A DNA stretch of 64,000 nt from Chlamydiales bacterium (lineage in GTDB: Bacteria > Chlamydiota > Chlamydiia > Chlamydiales > JARBTQ01). Made by a program: the position numbers and the translations under genes. The notes under the pieces were generated by a model, which had not been told where the DNA came from, ran no database searches, and saw only the letters and a program-made list of their open reading frames with translations. Below are positions 53,833 to 64,000 of this stretch, piece after piece (position 1 is the stretch's first letter; the number at the start of each line of letters is the position of its first letter). Location: positions 1 to 64,000 of the forward strand of contig JARBTQ010000011.1 in NCBI GenBank assembly GCA_029240075.1, in the 5' to 3' direction.

Positions 53833-56751
53833 TTAGATCGGAATTTCATGTTGAATTTGATATAAGTTCACATAGTTACCAGAGAAGGCTTGGGCTATTA
53901 CTTGACTTTGTTCAGCCTTATGCCTATCGTAAGACCCAACAGCTGTTACATTACTTGCAACACGTCCTACATATTGCAATTTGATTTCAAAAGGTAATAA
54001 GCTCTGAATCAAAGGAGCAATAAAACTCCAAGCACCCATATTTTGTGGTTCCTCCTGTACCCATATACATCTTTGCATATTCTTAAATAGAGTTAACATC
54101 TCTTTAAGAATATCTCCATTAAACGGGTACAATTGTTCTATTCGGATAATAGCTACTTGTGTTGCTAGTCTCTCCTCTTTCTCTTTAATTAAATCATAAT
54201 AGATTTTACCACAACAAATGATCACATCCTTAATTATTGATCCATTTGTAGCCTCAACATCGCAAAGGACTTCTTGAAAAACTTCTTCATTTAATTCCTT
54301 TAAAGAACTCATACAAGTAGAATCACGTAATAATCCTTTTGGTGTAAATACTACCAATGGTTTTTGATTAGCTGTAAGAGCCTGTCGAATTAATAAGTGA
54401 AAATATTGAGCTGGGGTGGTAGGGATCGCAATACACCAATTATCATCAGCTGCAGATTGCAAAAAACGCTCTATTCGTGCTGACGAATGCTCAGCTCCTT
54501 GCCCTTCATAACCATGCGGCAAAAGGATGACTAGTTTGCTTAGTAGCCCCCATTTATGTTGAGCGGTGGAAATCCACTGGTCTATGATAATCTGGGCTCC
54601 ATTACTAAAGTCACCATATTGAGCCTCCCATATAGTAAGAGAATCTGGATTACCTACACTATAACCAAATTCAAAACCTAGTACTGCATATTCAGCTAAA
54701 GGAGAATTCCAAACCGTAAAAATCCCTTGCTTTTTTGCTAGATTATTCAGAGGAACATAAGGCAGTCCAGTTTCTTGATCTTTCCATACGGCATGTCGTT
54801 GGTTAAAAGTACCAGTCTGAACATCCTGCCCTGAAAGGCGAACTGAGATCCCTTTTAACAGAATACACCCCAATGCTAACTGCTCGGCAAATCCCCAATC
54901 TACACCTTTATACGCTATATTGGTATTCAAAGACATCGATCTAGTTTTTAAAAGCTTTTCTAATTTCTCATGAATAATGAAGCTTACTGGACAGTCGATG
55001 AGTGTATATCCAATCGACTTCAAAGTATCTAGATTATGATTATGTATGACTTTATTTGTACAAGATGTCAAATTTTTAATTGCTTTCTGATTTCCCTTGC
55101 TTCTATAGACTCGTTCTCCAGCTGATTTAAGCTCTTTTATCTCATTAAAGCAGTGCTGTAAATTTCGTTTAAATTCCAGTTCTAATTCTTCTAAATAGTT
55201 TACTGATATAATGTTTTTTTCCAGCAAATAGGAGTTATATAACTGCTTTGAACTTAAGCTATTTTTAATTTTTTTGTAATAAAGTGGTTGATTTAATAAA
55301 GGATCCTCTAACTCATTATGCCCTCGTTTGCGATAACCATTAAGTTCAATAAATACATCGCATTGGAAGTTTTGCCTAATGTCCATGGCTAGTTGTATAG
55401 AGTGAATGCAACTCTCCGGATCATTGCTATTTACATGTAAGATAGGAGCTTGGAATACGCGAGCTATATCAGTACAGTACCTAGTAGACCGAGCTTCAGC
55501 TGGTGAAGTTGTGAATCCAATATGATTATTGATCACAATATGAATCGTTCCACCAGTCCCATAGCCATCTAGCCGCTGAAGTTGTAATGTTTCATAGACA
55601 ACACCCTGTCCAGATAAAGCCGCATCACCATGCACAAGTACAGGTATGATAGACTTTGAAGATTGCTCTTTTCCCGCTAAGTCTTGCAGAGCCCTAGCAA
55701 ATCCTTCAACAACAGGATAATTCGATTCTAAATGACTAGGATTTGGTAATAGCTGTAGGTCAATTTGCCCACCTTTTTGATTGGTATACTGTACCGAAAA
55801 ACCCTTATGATATTTGACGTCCCCGACAGTAGCATAAGGCTCTAATAATTCCTTGCCTTCAAATTCCTGGAAAATCTCACTATAATTTTTACCAAATACA
55901 TGTGCTAACGTATTTAAGCGCCCGCGATGAGCCATACCAAATACAACTTTAGTTATACCATGTTGAATTCCATGTTCAACTAAACTTTGCAACATTGGAA
56001 TTAAGCTTTCACATCCCTCTAAGGAGAATCTCTTTTGACCCGTGTACTTAGTGTGCAAGAAGTTTTCAAAAAGCTCTGCTCTATTCAATGCCTTCAGAAT
56101 ATCTTTCTTGTAGGAATCGCTAATTTGAGGCTTTCCTTGATAGGGCTCTATTTTTTGTTGCAACCATACTTCTAACTCGGCGCTATGTATACCCATATAC
56201 TCAAAACCAATCTTATCGCAATAAGTCTGCTGAAGATGCTGCAAAATTATGTTTAAAGTACCTTGTGTCTGTTGCATGCACCCCAAAGTTGGGAATGGCT
56301 CTGTAAATTCTGCTTTGATAAAGCTAAACAAATGAGATATATTTTCAAAATTTTGACCTTTATATGTATTAAAAGCTGAAATTTGAGCTTCTAAAAAACC
56401 ATATCTGCGGTAATGGTCAATAACCTGACTTATTCTTAGCCCTTTATCATCAATTTTAGGTTTTATCTGGTAAGGAGCTTCTTCCTCAGAAGGGGCTGGA
56501 GAAAGAGGTCTAATCATTTTTTCTGGATCTAAGGTTTCAGACAAATTAGATGAGATATTCTCAATATTTGAAGATTTAGATGAGATTTCTAAGTTAGAAT
56601 TATTTTTGCCTTCCGTATCCTTTTCTAAATTGCTAAAAAATGATTGCCACGAAGGCCCTATACTTTTAGGGTCTTTGAGATATTGCTCATATAATTGTTC
56701 TAAGAGGGCTAGATTCTCTATCTCATTGTAGCTATATCGCTTTTGAACCAT
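53833..56751 (-). CDS. sucA: 2-oxoglutarate dehydrogenase E1 SucA
   Basis: Thiamine-diphosphate-dependent decarboxylase of the TCA cycle. The 972-residue protein has the N-terminal [27 protein letters not shown] segment used to bind E2, the core [37 protein letters not shown] (ThDP site), [18 protein letters not shown], and the C-terminal half with [36 protein letters not shown] and [14 protein letters not shown]. Length is slightly above the usual 930-950. It heads the sucA-sucB pair, with ATG GTT CAA start and no strong ribosome site. Confidence 0.95.
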   Translation of the reverse strand: MVQKRYSYNEIENLALLEQLYEQYLKDPKSIGPSWQSFFSNLEKDTEGKNNSNLEISSKSSNIENISSNLSETLDPEKMIRPLSPAPSEEEAPYQIKPKIDDKGLRISQVIDHYRRYGFLEAQISAFNTYKGQNFENISHLFSFIKAEFTEPFPTLGCMQQTQGTLNIILQHLQQTYCDKIGFEYMGIHSAELEVWLQQKIEPYQGKPQISDSYKKDILKALNRAELFENFLHTKYTGQKRFSLEGCESLIPMLQSLVEHGIQHGITKVVFGMAHRGRLNTLAHVFGKNYSEIFQEFEGKELLEPYATVGDVKYHKGFSVQYTNQKGGQIDLQLLPNPSHLESNYPVVEGFARALQDLAGKEQSSKSIIPVLVHGDAALSGQGVVYETLQLQRLDGYGTGGTIHIVINNHIGFTTSPAEARSTRYCTDIARVFQAPILHVNSNDPESCIHSIQLAMDIRQNFQCDVFIELNGYRKRGHNELEDPLLNQPLYYKKIKNSLSSKQLYNSYLLEKNIISVNYLEELELEFKRNLQHCFNEIKELKSAGERVYRSKGNQKAIKNLTSCTNKVIHNHNLDTLKSIGYTLIDCPVSFIIHEKLEKLLKTRSMSLNTNIAYKGVDWGFAEQLALGCILLKGISVRLSGQDVQTGTFNQRHAVWKDQETGLPYVPLNNLAKKQGIFTVWNSPLAEYAVLGFEFGYSVGNPDSLTIWEAQYGDFSNGAQIIIDQWISTAQHKWGLLSKLVILLPHGYEGQGAEHSSARIERFLQSAADDNWCIAIPTTPAQYFHLLIRQALTANQKPLVVFTPKGLLRDSTCMSSLKELNEEVFQEVLCDVEATNGSIIKDVIICCGKIYYDLIKEKEERLATQVAIIRIEQLYPFNGDILKEMLTLFKNMQRCIWVQEEPQNMGAWSFIAPLIQSLLPFEIKLQYVGRVASNVTAVGSYDRHKAEQSQVIAQAFSGNYVNLYQIQHEIPI

Positions 56752-56884
56752 GATGAAGTGCTCAATCTATAATTTTTCCTATTCCTAGCAAATCGTAGTA
56801 ATAATTGCAAAATCTATTATTTCGATTTTAGGATAATCTATGCAGTTTGTCATGAGTGCTAAACTAATTTTGCTCAAATTAAAT

Positions 56885-57700
56885 TTAAGCTTTAGGTCTG
56901 AATATTTCATATAAAAAGATAGAGCCCGCGGCAGCAATATTTAATGAAGTAAATTCCCCTTGTAATGGTATCTTTACAAATGCATCTGCTATTTGTTTGT
57001 AACCATGGCTAATACCTGAGGTTTCGTTTCCTAATACAAGAAAAATAACCTCTTCACTGAGATTCATATTTTGTATATTTACGTTTCCCTTATCACCCGA
57101 TGCAATAATTTTAACAGACTTGTGGGACTTAATTTGTTCCAATTTCTTAACAAATGATGTAACCCCCTCTGTTCGATAGATAGGTAACGAAAAAAAGGTT
57201 CCAACAGAACTTCTAATGCATTTAGGGTCATATTCATCTGCACCATGTCCAGAAATAACTAATCCATCTGCTCCAAATGCCATAGCAGAGCGAATGAGCA
57301 TCCCCATGTTACCTGCGCTTTTTGGCTCGTCAAGAACTAACATGACTTGTGATATTTTGGAGGGGTGATAATCAGCAAAATTCTTAATTTGTGACTCCCC
57401 TATAGCAATAAGCTCTGGACAATCTGATTTATCACAAATTTTGTGCATAAGCTCTTGAGTAACCGCATAAGCTATATCATATTTTTTATTTGCAAGATGT
57501 GTTTTGGTCCATTGAGATAATTGAATTTCACGATTGTAAAATAATGATTTGATTTTCCATCCTTTCTTATAAGCTTCGTCAATGGCAATGTTTCCCTCAA
57601 TGATAAACTCGCGATATTGATGCCGCTTATTTCTTGAATTTCTTAAGGTTACGACTCTTTGAATTTCATTAGTTTCTTTTGATAATTTAGTTGCTTGCAT
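56885..57700 (-). CDS. SpoU/TrmH-family RNA 2'-O-methyltransferase
   Basis: A 271-residue SPOUT methyltransferase that uses SAM to methylate 2'-OH in rRNA or tRNA. After an N-terminal substrate-binding domain (VVTLRNSRNKRHQYREFIIEGNIAIDEA), the three SpoU motifs appear: VLDEPKSAGNMGMLIRSAMAFGADGLV (about 135-160), VIFLVLGNETSGIS (about 230), and FTSLNIAAAGSIFLYEI at the end. RlmB/TsnR-like members modify 23S rRNA; the exact site cannot be told. It lies alone upstream of sucA in the opposite-facing gap, same strand. Confidence 0.9.
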   Translation of the reverse strand: MQATKLSKETNEIQRVVTLRNSRNKRHQYREFIIEGNIAIDEAYKKGWKIKSLFYNREIQLSQWTKTHLANKKYDIAYAVTQELMHKICDKSDCPELIAIGESQIKNFADYHPSKISQVMLVLDEPKSAGNMGMLIRSAMAFGADGLVISGHGADEYDPKCIRSSVGTFFSLPIYRTEGVTSFVKKLEQIKSHKSVKIIASGDKGNVNIQNMNLSEEVIFLVLGNETSGISHGYKQIADAFVKIPLQGEFTSLNIAAAGSIFLYEIFRPKA

Positions 57701-57807
57701 AGAATCCGTAAGACCACAATGTATTTGTGAAAATTATTTTTCTAAAATAGATTCTATAAAATACCCCCTACTTTGATTAAAAGCTACTAGTTTCCTATTC
57801 ATCCCAA

Positions 57808-57839
57808 GATGCAGGTTATCTTTTAAGATAGCCTACATC
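57808..57839 (-). terminator. Hairpin downstream of the giant LamG gene
   Basis: GATGCAGGTTATCTT (57808-57822) and AAGATAGCCTACATC (57825-57839) pair along 15 bases with two G-U type mismatches and a two-base loop, 46 bases past the stop at 57886. No T-run follows on the minus strand. Confidence 0.5.
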
Positions 57840-57885
57840 TTTATTTCCAACATTAAGCCTCTTTTAAATCTTTACTTATTGTGAA

Positions 57886-60735
57886 CTAACGGAAAAACCT
57901 AAAGAAACTCCTTAAATAACTAGATATCTGCGTAAATGATGTAGCATATTGATTTGCGCTTGCCAAAGTATTATAAACAGAAGTTACTGTTGGGATTACC
58001 AAGAGTGGCGATGTTGGAGCTGAAGGAGACACTAGTGTTGTAACACTTACTGTTTTTGTTGCAGAATGAGTAGTCCCAGAATTATCACTATAAGTATAAC
58101 TCACAACTCTGTTACCTACTGTAGCACTAGTATCACCGTTGTAAAAAGAGATCCTTCGCATAATGGCATTGATCGATGCTTGCGTAGCGTTTTTATTAAG
58201 TACTATGCGTAGAGCTGTACCACCAATACTAGCGCCGTTATAAGTACCTATAATAATTGAGCCATATTTCACATAATTACCAACGACATTGATCTGACCC
58301 GCTCCTGTACCTAAAGAGCTTATTGTAATCGTGTCCTTAGGATGCGCCCCTGAAGTAACCTGTATAACAATATTAGCACCTGCTACAGTATTAGCACTAT
58401 CAGTTTCCGCAACACCTGTATCAATAATTACTAGGGGATTTGATAAGACATAAGCTGTTGACCCCGCTGTTGTTGTAAGGGTCCAGGGAGCATGTAAGCC
58501 CGTAACAGAGATAGTTGCTGTATCGCCTACTGTACTAAATGCAGTAGTTCCTCCCCTTGTCGTAACATTTGCTGTTGAGCCCGCTGTTCCAGAGGTTTGA
58601 TCCCATGCATAATAGCTAAAGCTACCGCTTGCTTGGTAAGTCCCATCTGGTAAAAAGCGCACTCGATCAGTATCACGCAGTAAAAGTGCTGTGGTTGTAG
58701 ACACAGCCGGGTATGCAATCCAAGTTGTTCCTCCGTTCAATGAGTATTGCCATGTTCCAGCTCCTGAAGTTATAGGAGCGGCAGTAATCGCAATTCCCTC
58801 GACAGCCCCGAAATCAATATCAGTAACAGAAGTTCCTAAGATAGAAGCTACTGTTTGCCCGATATTTGTTGTATTTGTGGCGGTAATTGTTGTCATAACT
58901 GGATTAGCAGCTGTCAATATAGGTGCATCATTAACCGAAGTCGTGACTACAGTAGTAATGCTATCTGCTACAGAACCATCCGTGCATGCTACTGTAAAAG
59001 TAGTTGTTTCTGTTGTCGTCGCTGGTATGGCATTGGTCCTTGGAGTAAATACAATACTCCGTATATCAGCTTCTGCTACCGATGCTGAGACATTAGTTAG
59101 GGTATAAATTCCAGTCCCAGAGTTATAAGTTCCTACTGTTCCACTTAGTGTACCATGAGTAGCATCATCCAAAGTAATGGTGTAGGTCCATTTTTGACTC
59201 AGGTCAACTTTAGACAGCTTAAATCCTGTAAATAATGACACTGTTGCATTATCATTTACGGCTTGGTTGGCTACTGTCCCAGAAATAGATACTGGGGGAA
59301 CAAGGTTAATGTGGACTCTGCTAGAACTAGTTTCCTCTGAGCCACCCTTTGTTGTATAATCAAAATAAACTGTGTCATAGCTGCTCGCACCTGTCATATT
59401 AGGATAATAAACTAGTCGAAAACTAGCATCTGTCAGAGTAGTATTAGCTGCTGTGATTTGTGTCCCACAATTATTAGCCTGTGTATCATCATACTGGTAT
59501 AGGAATCCTTGCAATGGTAAACTTTTAATAATAGTACTGTAAGTATTACCAGCGGGATCATAAGTACATAGTGATAAAACAGTATATTTATTACTGGTTA
59601 TAGAATCGTGAATACGATTACGTGGTAAAGATACGATATACTGCGGATCATCTGTGGCTACGCTATTTGTAGCTCCCAATGTAGCATGATAACCATTACC
59701 TGAACTATCACAAACACTCTGTCCAGCAGCTTCAGCCATTTTATATTCCGCAACTATATTCCAGTTTTCTTTTGGTGGAATCTTGTGCATATAAGTTTGT
59801 ATTTGCTGTTGTGTTAAAGCGACTTTCCAGATTCTTAAATCTTTGAATACCCCTCTGAAGAAAGTATTTGTAATACTACTAGTTCCTATATAAGAAGTTG
59901 TTCGGCTGACATTCGTTGGGGCTGTAATAGTTCCTGTAGCATCAAGCTTTCCATTTATATAAATACAGGCTGTTCCTGTGCTGCTAATTGTAGCTGCAAC
60001 GTGGGACCACTGGTTTTCACTGACAGTTGCTACACCATTAAGGGTTGAACTTGTTGCACCACCGTAACTCAGCAATGAAATCCTTTTCGTATTTGAGTTA
60101 AATCTTAAACAAATATTATCACTAGCTGCTCCATTACCTAAATCGACAATAGGACCATTCGCATAGGTAGTCAAATCATAAGGATTGACCCATGTTTCTA
60201 GTGTAATGCTATTGGAGCTAAAAGTGTTTAAGGGTAGTGTCGGTAGTTTGACGCAATCATTGGTTCCATCAAAGTAGAGTCCTCTGTTTTGTGCTGAAAA
60301 AACTGGGGCCGATCTTTGCCAAACAGGGGTATTGTTGAGTGTGCCATTATAACCATTTCCTGTTAAATCATAGAGATTGGTACCTGTTCCCTCATCAAAA
60401 AGAAAATAAGCTAAAAGGTTAGATTCATTTGCTTGTAGCCTAGAAAGCATGCTCGACCTAATCTGAGCTGGCGTTCTAGCCGTATTCCAGACGCGAACTT
60501 CTGAAATTTGCCCTCCATAATTATTATCTACACAACCTATATAATCAACCGTTGCAGATGAACTTCCACTAGCACTCACACTATCGATTTGTATACCGTT
60601 AATATAGGCGATATACGTAGAACCATTATATGTTACAGCCACATGATTCCAAGATTGGTAATTCAATACAGCTGCTGTAACGCTACCGTAAACAGTTGAA
60701 GTTTGAATAGAGTAGTGCAGTTTAGTGCCTGTCAA
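57886..60735 (-). CDS. C-terminal part of amber-split LamG/cadherin-like surface protein
   Basis: This frame directly continues the one ending at the TAG 60820-60822; no ATG start fits its beginning and the first codon here is an internal TTG. The 949 residues hold the rest of a LamG-like jellyroll (WNHVAVTYNGSTYIAYINGIQ), a further complete one (RGLYFDGTNDCVKLPTLPL ... ITLETWVNP ... ACIYINGKLDATG), then beta-sandwich units of the cadherin/CalX-like kind (SVNDAPILTAANPV, VSLFTGFKLSKVDLS, DTITISSLGTGAGQINV). It would be an exported adhesin-type protein. Whether it is made depends on readthrough of the amber codon, internal initiation, or it is a pseudogene part. Confidence 0.7.
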   Translation of the reverse strand: MTGTKLHYSIQTSTVYGSVTAAVLNYQSWNHVAVTYNGSTYIAYINGIQIDSVSASGSSSATVDYIGCVDNNYGGQISEVRVWNTARTPAQIRSSMLSRLQANESNLLAYFLFDEGTGTNLYDLTGNGYNGTLNNTPVWQRSAPVFSAQNRGLYFDGTNDCVKLPTLPLNTFSSNSITLETWVNPYDLTTYANGPIVDLGNGAASDNICLRFNSNTKRISLLSYGGATSSTLNGVATVSENQWSHVAATISSTGTACIYINGKLDATGTITAPTNVSRTTSYIGTSSITNTFFRGVFKDLRIWKVALTQQQIQTYMHKIPPKENWNIVAEYKMAEAAGQSVCDSSGNGYHATLGATNSVATDDPQYIVSLPRNRIHDSITSNKYTVLSLCTYDPAGNTYSTIIKSLPLQGFLYQYDDTQANNCGTQITAANTTLTDASFRLVYYPNMTGASSYDTVYFDYTTKGGSEETSSSRVHINLVPPVSISGTVANQAVNDNATVSLFTGFKLSKVDLSQKWTYTITLDDATHGTLSGTVGTYNSGTGIYTLTNVSASVAEADIRSIVFTPRTNAIPATTTETTTFTVACTDGSVADSITTVVTTSVNDAPILTAANPVMTTITATNTTNIGQTVASILGTSVTDIDFGAVEGIAITAAPITSGAGTWQYSLNGGTTWIAYPAVSTTTALLLRDTDRVRFLPDGTYQASGSFSYYAWDQTSGTAGSTANVTTRGGTTAFSTVGDTATISVTGLHAPWTLTTTAGSTAYVLSNPLVIIDTGVAETDSANTVAGANIVIQVTSGAHPKDTITISSLGTGAGQINVVGNYVKYGSIIIGTYNGASIGGTALRIVLNKNATQASINAIMRRISFYNGDTSATVGNRVVSYTYSDNSGTTHSATKTVSVTTLVSPSAPTSPLLVIPTVTSVYNTLASANQYATSFTQISSYLRSFFRFFR

Positions 60736-60819
60736 CCATAGTGAAGGAGCTCGTACAGGACTATTCTTCCCTAAAAAACCGTGATAGGAAGCATCATTTC
60801 TGGCATAAGGAGCTGTGAT

Positions 60820-60822
60820 CTA
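60820..60822 (-). other. In-frame amber codon inside a LamG domain
   Basis: TAG follows FTQEA and precedes ITAPYARNDASYHGFLGK. In LamG-like domains this position is normally Trp (as in ITLETWVNP and the general EAW motif), so one G-to-A change of TGG explains it. The frame stays open on both sides without any shift. Confidence 0.85.
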
Positions 60823-63800
60823 AGCTTCTTGAGTAAAAGTAGTTCCTAACGTGATTCCAGGACTTAAAGTTACGTTGTTATCAACGCCGTTAAATTTTAA
60901 TGAGTATTTAGCTACGTATGGGTCATTTATGAATATACGTCGAGGGTTCCCTGTTGTCGTACTTGCACTTAAGCCAAGTACACCATTTCTCTTCTGTTGC
61001 GACATATCATAGACAATTTCACCACTTTCTTCACTAAAAGGATAGTAGACAATGAGGTTGTTCTCATTGCCAACTAAAGAACCTCGCATATTTGTTATGA
61101 TTTGTCTTTGAGTTCGTGTGCCACTCCAGATACGAGCTTCTTTTATGATTCCACCAAAGAAAGGGTTTCCGCCCCAGTTGCTTCCTGCTATATAATTCGC
61201 CGTGCGAGTTACATTATTTGGTATTGATACAGTACCTGTCTTATCTAGTACTCCATTAATGTACATCGATACATTGCCTGAGGCATCTACCATAGCAGCA
61301 ATATGATACCAAGTATACAAAGCTATAGTGGCATTACCTGTAATATAGGTACTGGTTCCCCCTTGAAAAACTCTTAATTCTAATTTTCTTACAGTTGGAA
61401 TATATAAAAATATATTGTCACTACTGGCGCCATTACCTAAATCGAATATAGGGGTATTTCCCCAAGGTGAAAAGGTCATGTAGATGCGAGCTTCCAAAGT
61501 AATCGCATTTGATGAAAGAGTAAAACTAGGAATTGTTACACGCTGATCAGAACCGTTAAATCTTAGCCCCCTGGTTATAGTATTTTTTGTAGGGACGTGT
61601 AGCTTGAAAATACTTAAAGCATTGCTGGTACTATCCGCTGTATAAAGGAAATTATTGCTGACAAAAATTCCTTTAACACCGTTCAAAGCTGTAATACCAT
61701 TAGAATTATAGACAAACTCTTTAACAACGCAAGCATTTGGTGGGTCGAATATATCGATTACTGAAATAGCATTACTTGATGTACTACTTACATAAGCGTA
61801 TTGTCCTTCTATTGAGATTGAGGTCAGACCTGATAAATAACTTCCGTCTATTGAATTAGTTAATGTGTTGATTAAAACAGGAGTGGATGAGCTAAACACA
61901 TTATAGATCTCAATAGAATTGCCCGTATTGCCTAAGACATAGAGGTAATTATCTTTGGCAGCAAGGGCTTGTGGTGTCGCTGTTACAGCGGTAATTTCAG
62001 TAACATAGGTGGGTGGCGAATTGTTGATATTAAGGATCGTGATTTTATTACTAGAATTAGTGATATATAAATAGTACCCTTCAATATACATCCCGTTAGG
62101 AGCTGTGACAGCAGCTAAATGTGTTGCATCTGTTAAGATTGAAGATTGCACAGGTGAACTTGGCGTACCTAAAGTGTATACCCTTAAAGAAGTATCCCCT
62201 GCACTGTGCACGTAAAGTTTACTATTAGTCACTTTAAGCATTCTAGGAGTTGTAAGCATCAACGTATTTGCTAGTGTAGGCGATGCAGGATTTGTTACAT
62301 CTATGATTCTAACCCAATTGCTTGCTGGGACGCAGACATAAACATAATTTTCATAAACATCAAATGCTGTAGGAGCTCCCCCTAGACTTATATGCCCCTT
62401 CCAATTAGGATTGAATGGGTTTGAAGTATCAAAGATAGTTAAAGATTGATCCGTCGTGGAAATTGCATAAGTGTATTTCCCCGAAACTTTAACATCGCAA
62501 ATCCCGGCGAGTAAAGTAGCACTCCCAGTTCCATCTGTAATGGAAGAAACTTGATCTACATCAAAACTTATGTCATCATAGTGTTCAAGCGCTGTTGCTG
62601 TATCTTTAATACGATATACCAATGCTTTACCACCACTAGCTGATGTTGTATCATCTCCAGGTACACCAATTAAGGCGTATTGTTGGTTCAAGGCGACTGA
62701 ATTACCTGTATTGATATTACTATCAACTGAAGAAGACAGATTAGGTTTAGTTATTGTATTGATTAAACCCCAACCATTACTTTTTTTTTCAAAAAGATAA
62801 ACTTGACCAGCACCTGAAACAATAGTTCCTGTTGAATCGTTGACTGATTTCTGTGGACTACTTACAATTAAAGTATTACCTTTAAGGTCCAAAGCATTAC
62901 CAAAAATATCTCCACCAGCTCCATCGGCCGGAATTATTTTAGAGGACTGCACCCATGGAGTACTACCTGTCTGTTTCTCAAATATATAAACAGTTCCTGT
63001 ATTACCACTATCTCCATATGCTCCAACTGCTATTCGATCTCCACTGACTGCAACACTACAGCCAAAATATTTACTAGCAGCTGGGTCACTAGGTTCAATC
63101 CTTTGTGTCTGAACCCAACTTATACCGTTGTAATCAAAAATATAAACACAACCCTGGCTAGTTGTACCATTAGAACCAATCACTAGTCTTGTATCCTCGA
63201 TAGCTACAGCTACCCCAAAACTAGATTCACCGCTAGTTCCTGCAATTAATTTTGTCCAAACTGTAGACCCAATATCATAGACATACACAGCTCCTTTAAA
63301 AGAAGAATCCCCATAAGCGCCTACAGCTAAGAAGTTACGACTTGAAGCAATCGCACTTCCAAATAAATTTCCACTGCTTACAGTAGGCATAGTCCCTGAG
63401 AGGGTAAATGAAGACCAAGTCGCGGCTGTACTATTGTATTGGTAACAACTAATGCTCCCAGCATTACTACTTGCAACCCAATAGCCAATCACGGCCAAAT
63501 TTTGAGCCTCCCACATCGTAGCCACTAAGGGATTCGCTGAATCAGCTGTGGTAAAACTACTCGTACGAGCCCAACCACTACCTGCAAAATCAAAAAACTC
63601 AATAAGCCCTCTTCCAACAGCAACCATGTGGTTAGTTCCTAAGGAGACAGAATAACCTAAAGAGCCACGAGAGGTCGTTGTACTATACAAATCCTGTGGA
63701 GTAGAAATATAGCCAAGTAAAGGTTCATCTGTTAAACTATTATCAGAATAACGATCACTTACACCAATATTAATTGTTTGTCCAAAGATACCAGACCAGT

Positions 63801-63972
63801 TATGCAAAAGTTTGCTATTGAAATAGAGCTCAGCGAGGTCAATATCTTGTTTATATATTTGACCATCTTTAAAAACTTCATTTAAAACCCAATTGCCATC
63901 TTGATCTTCACTCCCAATTTTATGATCCGCAAAAGCAATTGCTCGACCTGTTAATCTTTGTAAACGTTCCAA
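60820..63972 (-). CDS. N-terminal part of the giant surface protein, FG-GAP, LVIVD-like and LamG repeats, 5' end unresolved
   Basis: A 1050-residue open frame. Residues about 100-450 form a beta-propeller of FG-GAP-like repeats (FGCSVAVSGDRIAVGAYGDSG, TVYIFEK, FGVAVAIEDTRLVIGS). Residues about 470-810 are LVIVD-type repeats (KYTYAISTTDQSLTIFDTSNPFNP, VRIIDVTNPASPTLANT). Residues about 830-1015 are a LamG-like domain (VTIPSFTLSSNAITLEARIY ... VSMYINGVLDKTG), and a second begins before the amber codon. The first codon is TTG with no ribosome site, a TAA lies just upstream at 63985-63987, and the first Met is near residue 115. So the true start is beyond the window or already lost. Likely extracellular; signal peptide not seen. 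Confidence 0.75.
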   Translation of the reverse strand: MERLQRLTGRAIAFADHKIGSEDQDGNWVLNEVFKDGQIYKQDIDLAELYFNSKLLHNWSGIFGQTINIGVSDRYSDNSLTDEPLLGYISTPQDLYSTTTSRGSLGYSVSLGTNHMVAVGRGLIEFFDFAGSGWARTSSFTTADSANPLVATMWEAQNLAVIGYWVASSNAGSISCYQYNSTAATWSSFTLSGTMPTVSSGNLFGSAIASSRNFLAVGAYGDSSFKGAVYVYDIGSTVWTKLIAGTSGESSFGVAVAIEDTRLVIGSNGTTSQGCVYIFDYNGISWVQTQRIEPSDPAASKYFGCSVAVSGDRIAVGAYGDSGNTGTVYIFEKQTGSTPWVQSSKIIPADGAGGDIFGNALDLKGNTLIVSSPQKSVNDSTGTIVSGAGQVYLFEKKSNGWGLINTITKPNLSSSVDSNINTGNSVALNQQYALIGVPGDDTTSASGGKALVYRIKDTATALEHYDDISFDVDQVSSITDGTGSATLLAGICDVKVSGKYTYAISTTDQSLTIFDTSNPFNPNWKGHISLGGAPTAFDVYENYVYVCVPASNWVRIIDVTNPASPTLANTLMLTTPRMLKVTNSKLYVHSAGDTSLRVYTLGTPSSPVQSSILTDATHLAAVTAPNGMYIEGYYLYITNSSNKITILNINNSPPTYVTEITAVTATPQALAAKDNYLYVLGNTGNSIEIYNVFSSSTPVLINTLTNSIDGSYLSGLTSISIEGQYAYVSSTSSNAISVIDIFDPPNACVVKEFVYNSNGITALNGVKGIFVSNNFLYTADSTSNALSIFKLHVPTKNTITRGLRFNGSDQRVTIPSFTLSSNAITLEARIYMTFSPWGNTPIFDLGNGASSDNIFLYIPTVRKLELRVFQGGTSTYITGNATIALYTWYHIAAMVDASGNVSMYINGVLDKTGTVSIPNNVTRTANYIAGSNWGGNPFFGGIIKEARIWSGTRTQRQIITNMRGSLVGNENNLIVYYPFSEESGEIVYDMSQQKRNGVLGLSASTTTGNPRRIFINDPYVAKYSLKFNGVDNNVTLSPGITLGTTFTQEA

Positions 63973-64000
63973 TAGAATTAGGAGTTACGCAGTTGATTGA

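Noticed and set aside
58691-59107. Open frame of 138 codons on the plus strand inside the LamG gene
   Set aside because: Low-complexity translation (Val, Ile, Ala rich) that mirrors Thr/Ser repeats of the real minus-strand gene; no ribosome site.
60735-60735. Independent start for the 949-codon frame
   Set aside because: The first codon is an internal TTG within a continuous LamG domain, without ribosome site; the frame is the continuation past the amber codon.

Overview
The window looks like chromosomal DNA of an AT-rich, amoeba-associated chlamydia (Parachlamydiaceae-like: Protochlamydia, Parachlamydia or Neochlamydia type). The reasons are the chlamydial cell-wall order mraY-murD-LysM protein-ftsW-murG, the amiA-murE and dksA-lspA neighbourhoods, ftsQ beside murC, a DUF2608 protein, and a set of eukaryote-like F-box, BTB and ankyrin proteins that family knowledge ties to amoeba symbionts. 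The genus call is inference; no database was searched.

Layout. 1-0.9 kb: a cysteine-cluster protein. 0.95-5.4 kb (minus): a compact five-gene operon resembling a RiPP (modified peptide) locus: candidate precursor, tandem SagB-like oxidase with PqqD-like segments, small PqqD-like protein, HPr-kinase-like protein, GNAT acetyltransferase. 5.4-12.2 kb: a large ankyrin protein, small orphan genes and a secreted HAD-like protein. 12.3-15.3 kb: PLD-family protein and SulP transporter. 15.5-23.1 kb (plus): der, then the mur/fts cluster closed by an intrinsic terminator. 23.5-26.9 kb: BTB protein, thioredoxin-like protein, FAD oxidoreductase. 27.1-36.1 kb (minus): a 1506-residue exported protein with an FGE-like C-terminus, MBL hydrolase, orphan, glgX, methyltransferase. 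36.4 kb: tRNA-Arg(CCT). 36.5-41.2 kb (minus): amiA, small gene, murE, lspA, dksA-like, orphan. 41.5-44.9 kb (plus): outer-membrane barrel and two orphan proteins. 44.9-47.4 kb: ftsQ and murC. 47.6-51.1 kb: two F-box proteins, a small membrane protein and an AbiE-type toxin-antitoxin pair. 51.6-57.7 kb: CDF transporter, sucB, sucA, RNA methyltransferase. 57.9-64 kb: a giant LamG/FG-GAP surface protein interrupted by one amber codon and running to the window edge.

Functions connect in two main groups. MraY, MurD, MurG, FtsW, MurC, FtsQ, MurE, AmiA and the LysM protein make and remodel the septal peptidoglycan of a chlamydia. The ankyrin, BTB and F-box proteins are candidate effectors acting on host ubiquitin ligases.

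The most unusual signals are: (1) a DNA nonamer TTATCAGAC found 15 times, in all three reading frames and between genes, with perfect strand segregation that flips between 36.3 and 41.45 kb; (2) a dif-like XerC/XerD site at 41448-41475, exactly where it flips, suggesting a terminus with FtsK-orienting-type polar motifs; (3) the RiPP-like operon; (4) the amber-split giant surface protein.
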